Assembly (NCBI RefSeq): GCF_030380815.1
Contig: NZ_JAUDUY010000001.1
Location: 372,001 to 436,000 of the forward strand
DNA length: 64,000 nt
Source: Robiginitalea aurantiaca
GTDB taxonomy: Bacteria; Bacteroidota; Bacteroidia; Flavobacteriales; Flavobacteriaceae
Direction of reading: 5' to 3'
The stretch's first letter is position 1; the number at the start of each line of letters is the position of its first letter. Below the pieces are notes generated by a model that made no database searches, was not told the DNA's origin, and saw nothing but the letters and a program-made list of their open reading frames with translations. This document shows, piece by piece, positions 34,171 through 42,733 of this stretch. A program made the position numbers and the translations under genes.

Positions 34171-35721
34171 TTAATTTTTTCCACCTTCCCTGTTGGGCTC
34201 CCTTGGGGTCGGCCATTCGCGTTGCTCTCCAGTCCTGGGATCTATGGAAAGCACTGCCTTTTCCCTGGAGGTGTGTTCCGGATCCTCGGCAGCCATATAG
34301 GTCAAGACAGCCGTAAGAATTGCATTGTTGCGGACATCGTCGAAGACGATTTTATCGTAGGTATCCAGATTGGTATGCCAGGTGTAATTCCAGTAACTCC
34401 AGCTTAGGGATGAGAGGGAGAAAGCGGGAGCACCCTTTGCGACAAAAGAGGCGTAATCTGAGCCTCCCCTGCCCGGATTCCCGGGGAAGGTTGTTTCGAT
34501 ATGCTGTGTAATGTCTTCGGGAACCGCAGAAAGCCAACGCCCCAAATAATCGTAAGCATGCAGGAATCCCTGTCCTGAAATCCGCACGACACGACCAGTG
34601 CCATTATCCTGATTAAAAAGGGCCTGAAGATTTTCCACAACCTCAGGATGGTCTTCCACATATGCCCTGGATCCGTTGAGGCCCTGTTCTTCACTGCCCC
34701 AAAGACCTATGATTATTGTTCGGCGGGGGTTTGGGTAGACCTTTTTAAGGATACGGGCTGCCTCCATCATGGTTAATGTTCCGGTACCATTATCCGTAGC
34801 ACCGGTACCCCCGTCCCAGGAATCAAAATGTGCGGAGAGCACGATATATTCCTCCGGCAATTCGGTTCCTTTTATGGTCGCAATGGTGTTAAAAGTGGGG
34901 ACCCGACCTAACTCTTTGGACTCCGCCACTGCCCGGACTTCCGGTTGATCGCCATTTGCGGCCAGACGGTAAAGCATGCCGTAATCCTCAAGGGAAAGAT
35001 CAAGAACCGGGATTTTCTCCGTGCTTGCACTGAAAATTTTGTTAGCCCCAAAGGCTTTGGACCATCTGGATTGGATAATTCCGGCTGCCCCGGCGGCTTC
35101 CAGTGCCTCATTGATATTCCTGGATGTATATCCGGTGTTCCTTATATTCTGATTCCAATTTTTTTCCTGTGCTTCGCGTTGCTGCTTCATGTTCTCGAAG
35201 GAGGTTTCTGTGGCAAATTCCTCCCAATTGTAATCCGGACGCCCGGTCATCTGAGGCATGGACACGCAAACCCATTTTCCTTTCACCTGCGGAAGCCAGC
35301 GTACAAAAGCCAGAGAATCCGCCACTGTTGGGAGAATCACTACACCTGCGGTAATCCCTTTGGATGAGGTCGAGGGGCTCCAGGCCAACTGCCTTCCATG
35401 CAAAGTCACAACACGTGGGGCTACCAGGTCTATATGGCAGATGCCTCGTTCCCAGCCTCTCCATGTTCCCCATTGTTGATTCTCGGCCTGAATGCCCCAC
35501 TGAGAAAAGGTTTTAACCGCCCAATCATGGGCTTTTTTCATTTGCGGTGTCCCTACAAGCCGGGGCCCTACCACGTCCATGAGTTCATGCGCCAGGTTTT
35601 CCAGCTGTGAATTCTCAGTGGCTTCGTTTTGAATTTGTTGGACAATTGCCTCTGTGTTCTGGGCGTGGATCCCCTGAACGAGGAACATAAACAAGGTAAG
35701 GACCAGGAGGTAGTTTTTCAT
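34171..35721 (-). CDS. exported M28 family aminopeptidase
   Basis: A 516-residue protein with a signal peptide (MKNYLLVLTLFMFLVQGIHAQ). A PA insert lies at about 110-270, and the zinc site includes SAHFDSWDGGTGATDNGTG and GLWGSEEQGLNGSRAYVEDH. The C-terminal region GGSDYASFVAKGAPAFSL and WHTNLDTYDKI supplies the last ligands. The enzyme should release N-terminal residues outside the cytoplasm. The ATG at 35721 begins the signal peptide; 15 more upstream codons are open but unlikely. Confidence 0.9.
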   Translation of the reverse strand: MKNYLLVLTLFMFLVQGIHAQNTEAIVQQIQNEATENSQLENLAHELMDVVGPRLVGTPQMKKAHDWAVKTFSQWGIQAENQQWGTWRGWERGICHIDLVAPRVVTLHGRQLAWSPSTSSKGITAGVVILPTVADSLAFVRWLPQVKGKWVCVSMPQMTGRPDYNWEEFATETSFENMKQQREAQEKNWNQNIRNTGYTSRNINEALEAAGAAGIIQSRWSKAFGANKIFSASTEKIPVLDLSLEDYGMLYRLAANGDQPEVRAVAESKELGRVPTFNTIATIKGTELPEEYIVLSAHFDSWDGGTGATDNGTGTLTMMEAARILKKVYPNPRRTIIIGLWGSEEQGLNGSRAYVEDHPEVVENLQALFNQDNGTGRVVRISGQGFLHAYDYLGRWLSAVPEDITQHIETTFPGNPGRGGSDYASFVAKGAPAFSLSSLSWSYWNYTWHTNLDTYDKIVFDDVRNNAILTAVLTYMAAEDPEHTSREKAVLSIDPRTGEQREWPTPREPNREGGKN

Positions 35722-35842
35722 CGGTTTCGGGTTGGTTAATGCCCCTAAAGATACACAAACAGGCAATATGGATATTCATTCCCTGCTGTGGAATCGCAGG
35801 ATAGGGCCAGACCTTTGAAGCAACCTTAAAATCACAATTTTT

Positions 35843-36175
35843 ATGAATGCATTGAGAAACAAAGTCCTGTTGATTGGGAATCTCGGTCAGGATCCGGAAG
35901 TACAGGTGTTGGAGAGCGGGAGTAAGATGGCCCGATTTTCAGTAGCGACAAATGAAACCTACAGGAATGGCAAAGGAGAAAAGGTCACAGATACCCAATG
36001 GCATCAGGTTGTCGCCTGGGGAAAAACGGCTGATATCGTAGAGAGTTATTTGGTTAAGGGCAAAGAAGTCGCAGTAGAGGGAAAGCTCGTTCACAGGTCA
36101 TATGACACTGCCGAAGGCGAGCGTAAATACACGACAGAAGTGCGTTGCAGCGAATTATTGATGCTCGGCAAGTAG
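35843..36175 (+). CDS. ssb: single-stranded DNA-binding protein (short)
   Basis: A 110-residue SSB consisting of the OB fold only: LRNKVLLIGNLGQDPEVQVL at the N-terminus, FSVATNE and TQWHQVVAWGK in the core. It lacks the glycine-rich linker and acidic DDDIPF tail of replicative SSB. It is therefore probably a second copy used in recombination, competence or stress. It is transcribed alone and followed by a terminator. Confidence 0.92.
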   Translation: MNALRNKVLLIGNLGQDPEVQVLESGSKMARFSVATNETYRNGKGEKVTDTQWHQVVAWGKTADIVESYLVKGKEVAVEGKLVHRSYDTAEGERKYTTEVRCSELLMLGK

Positions 36176-36197
36176 CCACAGTCGGGCTTTGATCGAT

Positions 36198-36223
36198 AAA
36201 AAGGGCTTTTAGGCCCTTTTTTT
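36198..36223 (+). terminator. terminator after ssb
   Basis: A stem AAAAAGGGC (36198-36206) with GCCCTTTTTTT (36213-36223) around a six-base loop, ending in a T run. Confidence 0.8.
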
Positions 36224-36290
36224 ATGAATTAGGGATATGGGGTTGTAACTTCTTGAGAACGAAATCGTCATATAATCAGAACTACTCCCT

Positions 36291-36758
36291 GTGAACCCAA
36301 AATTAATCATATTGCCATTTCTGGTGTTGAGCACGGCCTTTTTCCCTGCCTGGGCTCAGGAGCGCAGCCCCGTAACAAATTGGGCTGAGTATACGGAAAT
36401 GGAATGGTTCTATATGGAACAGGCCAGCCGGGATGCAGAATATGAGCACCAACTTCGCTTTTCGCATCAGACTGACGAGATTGATTTCTGGAACGACCAG
36501 AGGAGATTCGAGCAGGAGCTCAGCCAAACGAACCTGAGGCAATACCAGGCCTACAGAAAGGCTAAAAAAATAGCCTACCTGAAACATACAGAGGTCTGTA
36601 AGGGAGCCTGTGGGCATGGGGATTACTACTTGCGTCAGGCATCGTTATATCTGCAATTTGATGCTGATGATTCGCACCCGTATATGACCTTTAGCGAGGT
36701 GAAACGGGGTAGGGGGTGGCAGGTTTCTTATTTGCCGACTCAGAACAAGCCGGATTAA
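36291..36758 (+). CDS. exported protein of unknown function
   Basis: A 155-residue protein opening with GTG and a signal peptide (KLIILPFLVLSTAFFPAWAQ). The mature part is strongly polar and helical, with many Tyr, Gln and Arg (YRKAKKIAYLKHTEVCKG), and two Cys (CKGAC). The C-terminal YMTFSEVKRGRGWQVSYLP looks like a beta hairpin. No family is recognised. It is convergent with the Cys-rich small protein. Confidence 0.65.
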   Translation: MNPKLIILPFLVLSTAFFPAWAQERSPVTNWAEYTEMEWFYMEQASRDAEYEHQLRFSHQTDEIDFWNDQRRFEQELSQTNLRQYQAYRKAKKIAYLKHTEVCKGACGHGDYYLRQASLYLQFDADDSHPYMTFSEVKRGRGWQVSYLPTQNKPD

Positions 36759-36775
36759 CAAAGGAAATCGGGCTA

Positions 36776-36991
36776 TCAGGCCACTTGATGAAAGCTCAGT
36801 TGTTGCTGCAGTTCTGCAAGCAGGTCGTTGCACGGGCATTTCTTGCAGCGCTTGCTCTCACATTTCTTAAATTTCTTACAGCATTTGGATTTACACCCTT
36901 TGGGGGTACAAAAGGTCTTTGAAAGTTCTTTAAGACGCTTCTCTTTTAGCTTCAGTTGCTTTTCCCCGGATTTCCCCTTCTTTTTCCCCAT
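36776..36991 (-). CDS. small Lys/Cys-rich protein
   Basis: A 71-residue protein. The basic N-terminus (MGKKKGKSGEKQLKLKEKRL) is followed by eight cysteines between residues 28 and 54, in CTPKGCKSKCCKKFKKC and CKKCPC, and a neutral tail. The pattern suggests a zinc or iron-sulfur binding knuckle that could bind nucleic acid. I do not recognise a named family. It lies next to ferritin, but 60 bases separate the two on the same strand, so co-transcription with ferritin is possible. Confidence 0.6.
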   Translation of the reverse strand: MGKKKGKSGEKQLKLKEKRLKELSKTFCTPKGCKSKCCKKFKKCESKRCKKCPCNDLLAELQQQLSFHQVA

Positions 36992-37053
36992 AGGAGCACA
37001 ATTACTCCTACAAATCTATTAATTTATATTTAATCTAAATAAAATTTAACACA

Positions 37054-37572
37054 TCAGGCTCCAGGCTCTCCCGCTGCGCTTTCAACGGCTATTTGCTGTA
37101 CGTCCCGATCAAAGAGGTAAAGCCCGCCTTTGTCGTTGCCAATCAGGTTTATTTTATCGAGAATTGTCCGGGCAAGTGCCTCTTCTTCAATTTGTTCCGC
37201 CACATACCATTGCAAGAAATTATGTGTTGCGTAGTCTTTTTCCTCGAGTGAAATATGGACTAAATCGTTGATGCTCTGTGACACGAATATTTCGTGCTCG
37301 AGCAATTCCTTGAACATGGACTGGAAATCCCCAAAGTCATTTTTTGGGGCATTGAGATCGGAGACAATGGCATGTCCGCCACGCTCATTAACGAACTTAA
37401 CGAGTTTGAGCATATGCATCCGCTCCTCATCGGAATGTTTGTACATAAATTGGGCAATACCCTCAAGCCCTTTTATTTCAGCCCAGGAGGCCATTGAAAG
37501 ATATACCTGAGAGGATTCAGCTTCTATTCGTATCTGGGCATTCAATGCCTTCTCTAAACGCTTATTTAACAT
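37054..37572 (-). CDS. ftnA: non-haem ferritin
   Basis: A 172-residue four-helix ferritin that oxidises and stores iron. Ferroxidase residues are seen in IEAESSQVYLSMASWAE (E17 region), HSDEERMHMLKLVKFVNERGG (Glu/His near 50-53) and EEKDYATHNFLQWYVAEQIEEEA. No haem-binding Met of bacterioferritin is evident. It is transcribed alone leftwards. Confidence 0.93.
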   Translation of the reverse strand: MLNKRLEKALNAQIRIEAESSQVYLSMASWAEIKGLEGIAQFMYKHSDEERMHMLKLVKFVNERGGHAIVSDLNAPKNDFGDFQSMFKELLEHEIFVSQSINDLVHISLEEKDYATHNFLQWYVAEQIEEEALARTILDKINLIGNDKGGLYLFDRDVQQIAVESAAGEPGA

Positions 37573-37731
37573 GGATATGATTTTTTATAAAATTACAAAA
37601 AGCTGCTGAGCTGAACTTATGATGGTGTAAAAAACTGGGAGGATTTATTGGAACAAAAAGATTTCCTGCCTGGGATTTTGGCCTCCGTGGAAAATAGCGT
37701 ATTTCGACGGTCCAGGAAGACTGTTCCGCAT

Positions 37732-38634
37732 TCAAAAATAGATTTGATTCGCCATTTGATAAGTGGCTGCGTGCGCACTGACAATGGTTCTCAGTTGAGG
37801 GGAATACCCTCCTCCCATACTGCATTGAACAGGTATTTGGTGCCTATGACTCCAGCGAAATACCATTTCATCCCTCCGGCGGCATCCTTCGAGACTGAGG
37901 CCAAGCGTTCCCAATTTGTCCGTCTCCAGAATATCCACGCCACTGAGATAGAAAATGAAATCAGGATTTACGGTATCCAGCAGAAAGCTGAGGGAGGCAC
38001 TTAGTTTTTCGAGATAGACCCTGTCCGGTGTCCCGCGGTCCAGAGCGATATCCAGATCCGAAACTTCTTTTTTGAAGGGGTAATTTGCCTTGCCATGCAT
38101 GGAAAAGGTGAAGACCTGTTCAACATTGGAAAAGATTTCAGCAGTTCCGTTTCCCTGGTGCACATCCAGGTCGAGAATTAATATACGGTTTGCAAGATTG
38201 TTAGCCAGCAGGTAGTGGGCCCCAATGGCCTGATCGTTGAGCATACAGAAGGCCTCTCCCCGGTCGGAATAGGCGTGGTGGGTACCTCCTGCGATATTCA
38301 TGGATACTCCGTATTGGAGTGCGAAATGGCAACCTTCAATGGTCCCCTGGGCAATCCTGAGTTCTCTTTGGACCAGCTCCGGACTCCAGGGGAAACCGAC
38401 TTTGCGCATCTGACGGGCCGTAAGTTCTCCCTCCCTGAGCGCCCTGACATACCCGGGATCATGAGCCCTTAGAATGTCTGCCTGGGAAGGCATGCCGGGT
38501 TCAAAAAAATTATCCGGGGTACAGGTGCCTTCATGGAGTAATTGCTGTGGCAGCAGATCGTATTTGTGCATCGGAAAACGATGGCCATCCGGCAATGGAT
38601 GTTTGTAAATGGGATGATATGCTACTTTCAGCAA
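37732..38634 (-). CDS. histone deacetylase family (acetylpolyamine-type) amidohydrolase
   Basis: A 300-residue zinc amidohydrolase of the class II/HDAC-like superfamily. Active-site motifs are GGTHHAYSDRGEAFC (H119, H120) and LDLDVHQGNGTAE (D155, D157, H159), with a later FYLSGVDILETDKLG. Bacterial members deacetylate acetylpolyamines or small acetylated molecules. It opens with TTG at 38634, 9 bases after the stop of an out-of-frame small reading frame; an in-frame stop excludes a longer start. Substrate is unproven. Confidence 0.87.
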   Translation of the reverse strand: MLKVAYHPIYKHPLPDGHRFPMHKYDLLPQQLLHEGTCTPDNFFEPGMPSQADILRAHDPGYVRALREGELTARQMRKVGFPWSPELVQRELRIAQGTIEGCHFALQYGVSMNIAGGTHHAYSDRGEAFCMLNDQAIGAHYLLANNLANRILILDLDVHQGNGTAEIFSNVEQVFTFSMHGKANYPFKKEVSDLDIALDRGTPDRVYLEKLSASLSFLLDTVNPDFIFYLSGVDILETDKLGTLGLSLEGCRRRDEMVFRWSHRHQIPVQCSMGGGYSPQLRTIVSAHAATYQMANQIYF

Positions 38635-38643
38635 GGCCTTTCT

Positions 38644-38791
38644 TTACTGGGGGTTTGAATTATTTTCTGGGGGGATCACATAAAAACTGCCGATCGCGAA
38701 GGCTATAACGCCCAGTTCTTCTCCCTTGATCAGGACAGACTTGTTCAGGTAAGCAAAGGTCGCTATCCATTGAACTCTTAACCACGGCCAT
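38644..38791 (-). pseudogene. possible frameshifted small gene between metG and HDAC
   Basis: An ATG at 38791, only 4 bases after the metG stop, opens MAVVKSSMDSDLC. A different frame then reads protein-like: YLNKSVLIKGEELGVIAF then AIGSFYVIPPE, ending at the stop just before the deacetylase. No ATG, GTG or TTG starts that second frame. One base change would join the two into a protein of about 48 residues. It could be a decayed gene, a sequencing indel or a programmed frameshift. Alternatively the frame simply ends as MAVV...PPRK at 38660. Confidence 0.25.
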
Positions 38792-38795
38792 GCTC

Positions 38796-40880
38796 TCAGG
38801 TAATCGGCGATCCATTGGCGGACGCCTCATCTTCAGGGGTGACAAAAGTGAGTTTCCCATCAGGATTTTCTGCCAGGAGCAGCATCCCCTGACTTTCCAC
38901 CCCCCTAAGGGGTCTCGGTGCCAGATTTACAAGGACCGTAACCTTTTTGCCGATTAGGGATTCAGGTTCGTAGTGTTCGGCAATACCGGAGATAATAGTC
39001 CGGGTATCCAGACCCGTATCCACTTGCATTACGATGAGTTTTTTGGTCTTTGGCATTTTTTCTGCAGAGAGAATTGTCCCAACCCTGAGGTCGAGTTTTG
39101 AAAACGTCTCGTAATCAATGGTGTCTTTTTGAGGAAGTATGGGTGAATCCGTCATTTCATTTTCTTTTTTGGTCTGCAATAGTTTGTCGAGTTGCTGCTG
39201 TACTTCGGCGTCTTCGATTTTCCGGAACAGGAGTTCGGCGGGTTCAATAATATGGCCTACAGGCAAGAGTTCGGTATTTTTCCCAAGGCTTGTCCAGGAA
39301 GGTGCATTTTCCAGGCGCGAAAAATTCAGGATACGCCTTAACTTTTCACCTGTAAAGGGGAGGAAGGGTTCAGACAAAACCGCCAGGGCAGCGGCTATTT
39401 GCATGGCAGTATTGAGGATGGCTTCCACCCGCTGCGGGTCTTGTTTAATCTTTTTCCAGGGCTCTTCATCCGCAAGGTATTTGTTGCCCAGGCGTGCGAG
39501 GCTCATCAGTTCCTGAAGGCCCTCGCGAAAACGAAACCGCTCCACGCTATCTGAGATGCGATTCGGAAAAGCGGAAAGTTCCTTCAGTACGCTCTTATCT
39601 GTTTCGTTAAGGTTATCTCCTGCAGGTACAACACCCTTAAAATATTTATGGGTTAGAACGACAACCCGATTTACAAAATTCCCAAAAATAGCGACCAGTT
39701 CATTGTTGTTCCGGGCCTGAAAGTCCTTCCATGTAAAATCATTGTCTTTGGTTTCAGGGGCATTGGCAGTGAGCACATATCTGAGGACATCCTGCATATC
39801 GGGAAAATCCAACAGGTATTCATGCAGCCAAACCGCCCAATTGCGGGAAGTGGACAGTTTTCTTCCTTCCAGATTTAAGAATTCATTTGCGGGAACATTG
39901 TCTGGTAAAATATACTCCCCATGTGCCTTGAGCATACTTGGGAAGATGATGCAATGGAATACAATATTATCCTTGCCAATAAAATGAAGCAGTCGGGTTT
40001 GTGAATCCTTCCAGTAGGGTTCCCAGTCCTTTCCTTCCCTTTCGGCCCATTCGCGCGTAGCAGAAATATATCCGATTGGGGCGTCAAACCACACATAGAG
40101 GACCTTGCCTTCCCCTCCCGGAACGGGTACGGGAATACCCCAATCCAGATCGCGGGTAACCGCACGAGGCTTTAACCCATCATCGATCCAGGACTTGCAT
40201 TGCCCATAGACATTCGGTTTCCAGTCTTTTTTATGCCCTTTGAGGATCCAGTCGGTCAAAAACCCTTCGTACTGGTCCAGGGGCAGGTACCAGTGCCGGG
40301 TTTCTTTGAGTACCGGAGAGGCGCCGGTAATGACGGATTTAGGATTGATTAAATCTGTTGCATTCAGGGAAGAACCACAATTTTCACATTGGTCTCCATA
40401 GGCTTCTTCATACCCGCATTTCGGGCAGGTACCCGTAACAAAGCGGTCTGCCAGGAATTGTTCAGCCTCCGCATCGTAGAGTTGATCCCGGGATTCCTCG
40501 AGAAAATCACCCTGGTCGTAAAGGCGTTTGAAATACTCCGATGCGGTTTTATGATGGATTTCCGAGGAGGTGCGGGAATAGTTGTCAAATGTGATTCCGA
40601 ACGTCTCGAAAGAAGTTTTGATCATGTTATGGTACTTGTCGATCAATTCTTTCGGGGAGACCCCTTCCTTTTTGGCCTTCATGGGAATGGCTGCCCCGTG
40701 TTCGTCACTTCCACAGACAAAGAGGACTTCACGGTCGGTTAAGCGAAGGAACCGACAATATATATCAGCAGGGACGTATACCCCTGCAAGGTGGCCGATG
40801 TGGATCGGGCCATTGGTATAAGGAAGGGCGGCGGTAACAGTTGTTCGTTTAAAGGAACCTTCTCGGTTGGTCATGGGCAT
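38796..40880 (-). CDS. metG: methionyl-tRNA synthetase with C-terminal tRNA-binding domain
   Basis: A 694-residue class I synthetase charging tRNA-Met. It shows [14 protein letters not shown] (HIGH motif, about 21-34), a zinc domain with [18 protein letters not shown], and [10 protein letters not shown] in place of KMSKS. The last 110 residues form an OB-fold tRNA-binding domain ([20 protein letters not shown]). Two ATGs, at 40880 and 40874, are both possible starts. Confidence 0.96.
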   Translation of the reverse strand: MPMTNREGSFKRTTVTAALPYTNGPIHIGHLAGVYVPADIYCRFLRLTDREVLFVCGSDEHGAAIPMKAKKEGVSPKELIDKYHNMIKTSFETFGITFDNYSRTSSEIHHKTASEYFKRLYDQGDFLEESRDQLYDAEAEQFLADRFVTGTCPKCGYEEAYGDQCENCGSSLNATDLINPKSVITGASPVLKETRHWYLPLDQYEGFLTDWILKGHKKDWKPNVYGQCKSWIDDGLKPRAVTRDLDWGIPVPVPGGEGKVLYVWFDAPIGYISATREWAEREGKDWEPYWKDSQTRLLHFIGKDNIVFHCIIFPSMLKAHGEYILPDNVPANEFLNLEGRKLSTSRNWAVWLHEYLLDFPDMQDVLRYVLTANAPETKDNDFTWKDFQARNNNELVAIFGNFVNRVVVLTHKYFKGVVPAGDNLNETDKSVLKELSAFPNRISDSVERFRFREGLQELMSLARLGNKYLADEEPWKKIKQDPQRVEAILNTAMQIAAALAVLSEPFLPFTGEKLRRILNFSRLENAPSWTSLGKNTELLPVGHIIEPAELLFRKIEDAEVQQQLDKLLQTKKENEMTDSPILPQKDTIDYETFSKLDLRVGTILSAEKMPKTKKLIVMQVDTGLDTRTIISGIAEHYEPESLIGKKVTVLVNLAPRPLRGVESQGMLLLAENPDGKLTFVTPEDEASANGSPIT

Positions 40881-40943
40881 ATGCTATTGACCACAAAAAT
40901 AACCAAATTTAAAAGGGGGGTACAAGCTGGCAGGAAAAGAAAA

Positions 40944-40997
40944 GCCCTCGGGACACCGGACAGATATAAATATCAGGGGCGCCCAGTGTCCGAGGGC
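40944..40997 (-). terminator. terminator of the DUF1800/DUF1501 operon
   Basis: An imperfect stem GCCCTCGGGACAC (40944-40956) with GTGTCCGAGGGC (40986-40997), one bulge, and on the minus strand a T-rich run (TTTTCTTTTCC) after it. It lies 23 bases past the DUF1501 stop. Confidence 0.6.
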
Positions 40998-41019
40998 ATT
41001 AACTATAAGAATAACGGCC

Positions 41020-42723
41020 TTAGGATACCATTAGTGACTTGGCCATTTTCTGGTCCCTGACACTGATTCTGTAAATGTATTTACCGGTTGCCAAATGCCT
41101 TGGAACCCGATCGCGTACATTAATATCCAGGCTGCCTCCCATGAGCATTTCGTTGTATAGCGTGGCGACCTTCTGTCCCAGGATGTTAAATAAGGTAACA
41201 TCCACATGGGCTGAAAAGGGCATTTCAAGGTGAATGTGCGGATTGGACTCCGTAGGGTAAAATGGCATGTGAACAATTCCGTCTGCGGGATCTCCATCCG
41301 GGAGCGTTGGTAAAGGGTCGGGATCCGATCCTGAGGTGGGGGGTGTATGCGGTTGATCGTCATAAGCGATGTCCGGGAACTCCACGCCACTGCAATTGAA
41401 CCCTAGATTGACCGGGGTATACGGGTGATCGAGTAAATGCTGTTCCACAAGCGGGATGGGAACGCACAGCCACTCTGCCAGTACCGTGGCGTAAAGGTCG
41501 CGAAAGTCCATGGTGTATTCCAGATTTCCGCGATTATTGGGACTATCAAGAGAAGGATGTTCGCCTACAAAGGCACTTCCCTGAAGACCGGAGCCAAAAA
41601 AGAGTGTAGGAGCTGCTTTCCCGTGATCTGTCCCGTTGGAGCCATTCTCAAAAATTCGCCTGCCGAATTCTGAAAAGGTCATACTCAGGACCTTGTCATC
41701 TTGCTGGGTAAAGGTCAGGTCTTCGTAAAAATTATTGATCGCGATTGAAAGGTTGGTCATCAGGCGTTCGTGTGCCAGGGGTTGGTTCCCGTGGGTATCG
41801 AAACCACCCATGGAAATCATATAGACTTTGGTTCCGAGGTTCCCTTTGATCAGCCTGGCCAGCAGGGCCAGTTGACGTGCAAAATTATTATCCTGGTATT
41901 CCACTTCGTTCTGCCCGCGCTCATATGCATCGTGGATGACCCCGGAGTATTCGTAAGTCGTATTGGCGACCCCTCTGAGGAAGCGAATTTGATCGCTGTA
42001 CATACAATCTCCGAAGAGCTGTGGGTCCATACTATATTGTACCCCGGATTCGGCAATTTCTTCCAATTGATCAATATTGGAAGTCACAAAGGCATAGTTG
42101 GTTTCCTCCCCTTCAAAAACGAGGTTCCCGAAGTTGCCGATCTGTACCGCTGCAGGTGAAGCCGGAGGGTTAATGAGGTATTCCGGATAGATGTTTTCAA
42201 AATAGCGGCCCATCCATCCTGTATTCAACCCATTAAAACCCGTTGTTGTCAGATCTGTATTGGCGTAGATATCCGAACCGGTAAAGTGGGAGAGGCTCTG
42301 GTTTTCATATCCAACGCCGTGAACTGCCTTAAACTGCCCTTCACCCCAAAGGCTCTCAAGGGCCTGCATATAGGAGGGAATTCCGAATTCATCGGTCAGC
42401 TTGATAATTTTACTTTCCGGAATATAAATATTGGGACGTGCATTGGCATAACTGTCGTATTGCTCAATAGGTATAACCGTGCTCAGACCATCATTCCCGC
42501 CCGAGAGTCGGATGAGAATCAGGATCCCATCTCCTTCGGCATTGGCAATGGCTGAAGTCAATGGTGAAGGGGATGAGGCTGAGAGGATATTCCCTCCCAG
42601 CATCAAAGACCCCGATCCGGCAATTCCCAGGGCCTGCAGGAAAGAACGTCGACTCCAGAAGGTATGCTCCTGATCGTGATTTGCACGTTCTTTCGGCGGG
42701 ATGGGATTATGAGGATTGCACAT
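41020..42723 (-). CDS. DUF1501 exported protein with type IX sorting tail
   Basis: A 567-residue DUF1501 (sulfatase-like fold) protein. A Tat-like leader (RRSFLQALGIAGSGSLML near 26-43) is followed by the alkaline-phosphatase-like core: LIRLSGGNDGLST, GFDTHGNQPLAHERL and FSEFGRRIFENGSNGTDHGKAAP. The last 80 residues are a type A T9SS sorting domain (FNILGQKVATLYNEML, ATGKYIYRISV), so it is sent to the cell surface. It is 10 bases downstream of the DUF1800 gene; the pair is found together in many bacteria. Confidence 0.9.
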   Translation of the reverse strand: MCNPHNPIPPKERANHDQEHTFWSRRSFLQALGIAGSGSLMLGGNILSASSPSPLTSAIANAEGDGILILIRLSGGNDGLSTVIPIEQYDSYANARPNIYIPESKIIKLTDEFGIPSYMQALESLWGEGQFKAVHGVGYENQSLSHFTGSDIYANTDLTTTGFNGLNTGWMGRYFENIYPEYLINPPASPAAVQIGNFGNLVFEGEETNYAFVTSNIDQLEEIAESGVQYSMDPQLFGDCMYSDQIRFLRGVANTTYEYSGVIHDAYERGQNEVEYQDNNFARQLALLARLIKGNLGTKVYMISMGGFDTHGNQPLAHERLMTNLSIAINNFYEDLTFTQQDDKVLSMTFSEFGRRIFENGSNGTDHGKAAPTLFFGSGLQGSAFVGEHPSLDSPNNRGNLEYTMDFRDLYATVLAEWLCVPIPLVEQHLLDHPYTPVNLGFNCSGVEFPDIAYDDQPHTPPTSGSDPDPLPTLPDGDPADGIVHMPFYPTESNPHIHLEMPFSAHVDVTLFNILGQKVATLYNEMLMGGSLDINVRDRVPRHLATGKYIYRISVRDQKMAKSLMVS

Positions 42724-42733
42724 AGCAGTAGGT

